A stretch of DNA of 64,000 bases from Hyphomonadaceae bacterium UKL13-1 (GTDB lineage Bacteria; Pseudomonadota; Alphaproteobacteria; Caulobacterales; Aquidulcibacteraceae), in assembly GCA_001602435.1 (NCBI GenBank), contig CP012156.1, positions 1,942,001 to 2,006,000 of the forward strand. The letters are read 5' to 3'. Numbering within the stretch: the first letter of the stretch is position 1; each line of letters starts with the position of its first letter. This document shows positions 60,340 through 64,000 of the stretch, one piece after another. Made by a program: the position numbers and the translations under genes. The notes under the pieces were generated by a model, which was given only the letters and a program-made list of their open reading frames with translations, made no database searches and was not told the origin of the DNA.

Positions 60340-61154
60340 CATCCAAAGCCCCTCAGAAAGCCTCGCCTGCTCAAGGTCAATCCAAGACAGAGCTCAAGCG
60401 CCTTCTCAAGCGCTGGCTGATCATTTTCGTCTGCGCCATGGGGGCGTCTATGCTGGGGGTTGCCACGGCGATGGCGCAATCGATCAATCTTGACCTTGGA
60501 AGTGGTACCGGATTGACCGAGCGCGTGGTTCAGACGGTCGCGCTGATCACCATTTTGTCGCTCGCCCCGTCTGTTGTCATCATGACGACGAGCTTTGTGC
60601 GGATCGTGGTCGTCCTGTCCTTGCTTCGGACAGCCATCGGCCTGCAACAAGCGCCCCCCAATGCTGTGATGGTATCACTTGCGCTCTTCCTCACCGCCTT
60701 TGTGATGCAGCCGACGTTTGAGCGGTCGTGGAATGAGGGCATCGCCCCCTTGACCAAGCAAGAAGTCACGATGGAACAAGCTTGGCCGCGCGCGACCGAG
60801 CCTTTGAAGCAATTCATGCTGGCGCAAACGCGGGAAAAAGACCTAGAGCTCTTTATTCGTTTGGCCCGCATTCCAACGCCACAAAATGCGCAAGCTTTGC
60901 CGATGCGGGTTGTCACCCCTGCTTTCATGATCTCAGAATTACGACGTGCCTTTGAGATTGGCTTCTTATTGTTCGTACCGTTTCTTGTGATCGATCTGGT
61001 GGTCGCTTCGCTCTTGATGGCGATGGGCATGATGATGCTGCCACCGGTGGTGGTGTCTCTGCCGTTTAAGCTGATCTTCTTTGTGCTGGTCGACGGATGG
61101 CGCCTGGTTGCTGAAAGCCTTGTCCAAAGCTTTAGGGCCGTCCCGCCGGCTTAG
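60336..61154 (+). CDS. fliP: Flagellar type III export gate protein FliP
   Basis: 272 residues. Cleavable signal-like N-terminus (SMLGVATAMAQSINLDLGSG), then four helices: VVQTVALITILSLAPSVVIMTTSFVRIVVVLSLLRTAIGLQQAPPNAVMVSLALFLTAFVM and C-terminal PAFMISELRRAFEIGFLLFVPFLVIDLVVASLLMAMGMMMLPP, the FliP signature. Starts at ATG 60336, overlapping fliO. The stop overlaps the convergent TPR gene by four bases (61151-61154, TTAG). Confidence 0.97.
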   Translation: MTSKAPQKASPAQGQSKTELKRLLKRWLIIFVCAMGASMLGVATAMAQSINLDLGSGTGLTERVVQTVALITILSLAPSVVIMTTSFVRIVVVLSLLRTAIGLQQAPPNAVMVSLALFLTAFVMQPTFERSWNEGIAPLTKQEVTMEQAWPRATEPLKQFMLAQTREKDLELFIRLARIPTPQNAQALPMRVVTPAFMISELRRAFEIGFLLFVPFLVIDLVVASLLMAMGMMMLPPVVVSLPFKLIFFVLVDGWRLVAESLVQSFRAVPPA

Positions 61155-64000
61155 CGGCCAACGATGGGTGCAGGCGGGGGATCGCGCGGCGCGTCGACGC
61201 CAGCACGAGCCGCAGGTCTAGCAGGTGCCTTTGCTTGATTTTGCGCCGTTCTAGGCGCCGCATTGGCCGGACGCGCGGGCGCACGCGGCGGCACGGAGGC
61301 CACGGCTGGCGAGCGTTGCGGTGGCAGGCTTGGACGCACGTCTGGCAACAGCGGTGCCGCTTCCTTTGCAATTCCCTCTGGCTGGAGCGCCTTTGGCAAG
61401 ACGGACAGCAAAGCGGCGCTCAAACGTCCATTTGGATTGCCGTCGGTAGGGCCAATAGCGCGGGCGGCTTGGACGGCCTCGGCTTCTGTTGGGGCTTCAA
61501 TGCGGTTCAGGCGATCACGCAAGCGACGCATGAGACCGTCATAGGGTGAACCGCCAGTGGCAATTTTTACGGCCGACTGCAAAGACGCATTCGATGGGAT
61601 GGCACTGTCGGTCACCACTTTGAAGGCTTCCGCATAGGCGCTCTTGCTCATGGCTGGTCCATAAGTGCGGACTAGCCCACGATTAAAGCCATCTTCGCGC
61701 GCCATGGCTTGGGCGACGGCAACCCGCAAAACCTCGCCTGCATCTTCTGGAGATAGGGCTGCCTGTGCTGGCGGCAGGGATGCCCGGGCATTGGCTGCCG
61801 CATTTGGCCAGTCGCCTGCGCGCATGTAAATCTCAGTCCGTACCCGCGCCGCATCGGGGGAGTCGTCAAACTCAATGGTCTCCAGCGCATGATCTTTGCG
61901 GCCCAACTCAGCCAAGCTTGCCGCTTCAATCAGGCGGCGCTGCTCATTCAATGGCTCTGGCAGAAGGGATACGCGGCTGTTCCAGATCGCGCGCAAGGCT
62001 TCTTCGGGACGGCGGTCCATCAGATAGAGTGCGGCCAGATCGGTTGCGACCTGAGATTTCGAGAAGCCTTCCAAGCGCTTATCGACTTGGTGCTGCAGCA
62101 ATTGCGTGGCTTGTGGCAAGAGATCGAGCGCGACCAAACGCTCGGCAAGGCCACGCACCATGCGGTCGCCATCTGGGCCGATGGGGGCCAAGGTCCGGAA
62201 GTCGTAGAACAGGGCCAGAGCTTGGATCGGGTCCATGCCATCGGCACCGCCCTCAAGGAACAGGAATTTAAACTGCTGGAACAAGTCATCGCGCAGGCGA
62301 CGGGCCGCAGGCAGGTCTGGTCGCAAGGTCGATGCGCTGGCCATGGTCGTCAAGCCAGAGCGAATATCACCGGCTTGAATGTAAAGGCCGCCCAAGCGGC
62401 GCAGAATATCCAATTCCAAATCATCGCCGCGCCACGTGTAGCGCAAGGCATCGAGTGCCTTGATCGACTCAATGGCCGGAATTTTGCCACTCGATTCGCC
62501 GAGATTTGCCTTCTCATAGGCAGCGCGCGCCGCAATCTCGCGGTCAGGGGCTGTTGCGAGCTTGGTCAGCGCGACCAAGGCTTCATTGACCCGGCCAGTG
62601 GCCCCCATCGCACGGGCAGCCAAAAGAGCAGCTTGCAATTGGGTCAGGCTGTCTTGGGCTTCGCGTTGCGCGCTGCTCCCCGTCATGGAGGCCAAAGCGC
62701 CATCGCCGAGTTCAAGCGCTGCATTGCCATTGGCAATGTTAAAGCGGGCACGATACTCAGGCTCGAAATTCTGCAGCGCTGTCTTGCCGCGCTCAAAGCG
62801 GACGCGAGCTTCGCTAGAATTGCCGCTCATCTGGGCGGCAAGCCCCGCCCAAAGTTGGGCGGCGGGATCTTCGGCTACTTCTGGCTCACTCAACAAATCC
62901 AGCGCCGCCTTGCCATGCCCGCCCATCAATGTGGCGATGCCTTCCAAGGCCAGCAATTCCGGTGACCGCTCAAGGGCTGGAACATCTGAGCGCAATTGCC
63001 GGATGACGCCTGAAGCCTCCGCGCCCAAATCCCACGCGACAAGGAAGCGTGCCAGATCCAAGCGCGCGGTAATCTTATTATTGGTGTCACCCAATTCAAT
63101 CGCAGCTTTGCGGCGCAATTTATTGAGGTTGTTGGTGAAATCGGCTTTTGGGCCCAAGCGCCAAGTCTTAAAGTCAATGAAGCCGGGTGCGGTCGCAGGA
63201 CCAGCGCCTAATTCGTCTTCTGGGGCCAAGCCCGACAAGGCCATGCCTTGCGGACGCACCAAGACAAAGCCATCGACATCACGCCGTAAGGCGAAATCAT
63301 CGGTCCGGGGCACCACCACCAAACCGTGGAAGGTTTCAGGCAGCACGGCTTCCAAATAAGATCGCTGTGTGCCCAAGCTGCTATTGGGGCCTAAGGCGAG
63401 ACCGATCAACAAGGTGTCGCCCACGGCTGGATCGGTGATCATGCCCGTTGCTGCGCCATCGGGCACCAAGGCCTTTACCCGCGATGTGCCGTCTAGAGCT
63501 TGTTCGCGCACCAAACCAATCGATCGACCGGCCGCTTGCTTTTGTGGAGAAAGAACAACTTTCCACTTCGGTCCAAAAGAAGTTGGTGTTGCTTGAACTT
63601 CAGGCGGCGCAACGATCCGAATGCCTGAAACCCCCTCGCCGCGGACCTTCTCAATTCGGCTGACAAACTTGCCACTGGGCACGCGACCCACATCCATATC
63701 GGCCGCTGTCGCAAACAGCACATAGATGGAATCACCGCGCCGATACACTGCCGCTGGGGCTGGGGTTTCAAAATCAAACTCCAGTTGCAATTCCTTACCG
63801 ACCATCGCGCTACTCATGCGGACGCGACCAGATGGCGCGGGATCTGGCCGCTGGGCCAGCTGCGCCTCAGCATCCATTTCACTGGCTTGAGCTTCTGCGG
63901 TCTTAGCTTCAGGTGGCGTCCCGTCGGTTTCACCGGCCTTTGGATCTTTCAAAGCGCCCTGCTTGCCCGCAACCGACTTAGGCTCAGGTGAGCCAATCTT
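61151..64000 (-). CDS. Very large TPR/helical-repeat protein (5' end beyond window)
   Basis: The reading frame stays open to the right edge, so more than 949 residues are coded. The visible N-terminal part is acidic and Pro/Ala-rich (low complexity), then a beta-rich region (DSIYVLFATAADMDVGRVPSGKF), followed by a long helical-repeat region (about 270-830) of TPR/Sel1-like units such as LWAGLAAQMSGNSSEARVRFERGKTALQ. The C-terminal 60 residues are Pro/Ala/Arg-rich. Family not recognised with certainty. It sits next to the flagellar genes but reads toward fliP, so involvement in motility is only a guess. Confidence 0.75.
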   Translation of the reverse strand, partial: KIGSPEPKSVAGKQGALKDPKAGETDGTPPEAKTAEAQASEMDAEAQLAQRPDPAPSGRVRMSSAMVGKELQLEFDFETPAPAAVYRRGDSIYVLFATAADMDVGRVPSGKFVSRIEKVRGEGVSGIRIVAPPEVQATPTSFGPKWKVVLSPQKQAAGRSIGLVREQALDGTSRVKALVPDGAATGMITDPAVGDTLLIGLALGPNSSLGTQRSYLEAVLPETFHGLVVVPRTDDFALRRDVDGFVLVRPQGMALSGLAPEDELGAGPATAPGFIDFKTWRLGPKADFTNNLNKLRRKAAIELGDTNNKITARLDLARFLVAWDLGAEASGVIRQLRSDVPALERSPELLALEGIATLMGGHGKAALDLLSEPEVAEDPAAQLWAGLAAQMSGNSSEARVRFERGKTALQNFEPEYRARFNIANGNAALELGDGALASMTGSSAQREAQDSLTQLQAALLAARAMGATGRVNEALVALTKLATAPDREIAARAAYEKANLGESSGKIPAIESIKALDALRYTWRGDDLELDILRRLGGLYIQAGDIRSGLTTMASASTLRPDLPAARRLRDDLFQQFKFLFLEGGADGMDPIQALALFYDFRTLAPIGPDGDRMVRGLAERLVALDLLPQATQLLQHQVDKRLEGFSKSQVATDLAALYLMDRRPEEALRAIWNSRVSLLPEPLNEQRRLIEAASLAELGRKDHALETIEFDDSPDAARVRTEIYMRAGDWPNAAANARASLPPAQAALSPEDAGEVLRVAVAQAMAREDGFNRGLVRTYGPAMSKSAYAEAFKVVTDSAIPSNASLQSAVKIATGGSPYDGLMRRLRDRLNRIEAPTEAEAVQAARAIGPTDGNPNGRLSAALLSVLPKALQPEGIAKEAAPLLPDVRPSLPPQRSPAVASVPPRAPARPANAAPRTAQNQAKAPARPAARAGVDAPRDPPPAPIVGR

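Overview
The window looks like chromosomal DNA of an alphaproteobacterium, probably related to Caulobacterales or Hyphomonadaceae. I infer this from gene families and regulatory sites, not from any database search. The pointers are two exact TTAA-N7-TTAA (CtrA-type) boxes between divergent flagellar operons, a NadQ-type regulator next to nadABC with two palindromic boxes, ethylmalonyl-CoA pathway genes (ccr, ecm), a bactofilin, a small Omp25-like porin and a TonB-dependent receptor. Coding density is high, with many 4-nt ATGA junctions. I see no rRNA, tRNA, CRISPR array, prophage or transposase.

Layout. 1-5.6 kb: 3' end of a TonB-dependent receptor with its terminator, then an operon of a metallophosphoesterase, a Ser/Thr kinase-universal stress protein fusion and an exported protein with an internal duplication, followed by aroC and a small membrane protein. 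5.6-8.7 kb (minus): DedA protein, acyl-CoA dehydrogenase, a small unknown protein and a UspA protein. 8.8-14.6 kb (plus): HD hydrolase, tyrosine-phosphatase-like protein, nadQ, operators, nadABC. 14.6-17.6 kb: EamA/YdcZ-type membrane protein, tautomerase, and an alpha/beta hydrolase divergent from a TetR regulator over a perfect 22-bp palindrome, then an RluA enzyme. 17.6-21.5 kb (minus): leuA, TVP38-like protein, smpB, dapA. 21.8-27.8 kb: lytic transglycosylase, MBL hydrolase, and a zinc/manganese-type ABC transporter behind a Zur-like box. 27.8-34.2 kb: cysE with a NUDIX hydrolase, nitroreductase, and a giant AsmA-like protein. 34.2-43 kb: bcp, bactofilin, methyltransferase, lipoprotein hydrolase operon, thioesterase, an outer-membrane porin with a strongly structured upstream region, GST and metG. 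43.0-43.5 kb: three unannotated tandem genes for 26-residue hydrophobic microproteins. 43.6-46.7 kb: dusA, TauE-like exporter and two paralogous four-helix membrane proteins. 46.8-53.9 kb: ecm, a MarR-GNAT fusion regulator, a tandem-domain membrane protein, ccr, a TauD-type dioxygenase and a GGCT-like protein. 54.5-55.5 kb: about 1 kb without a gene, rich in hairpins and inverted repeats. 55.5-58.6 kb: beta-lactamase-fold serine hydrolase, RsuA, RsmC-like methyltransferase. 58.6-61.2 kb: flgB-flgC-fliE divergent from fliO-fliP. 61.2-64 kb: a very large TPR-like protein running off the right edge.

The strongest candidate for something undescribed is the microprotein triplet at 43011-43428. The three copies share M1-I2, W9-L10-S11, G16, M20-A21-A22 and a C-terminal acidic-Arg pair. 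Each has its own Shine-Dalgarno sequence, and the group ends in a good terminator. Secondary candidates are a structured RNA-like region near 54.6-54.9 kb, the kinase-Usp/phosphoesterase operon and the structured leader in front of the porin.
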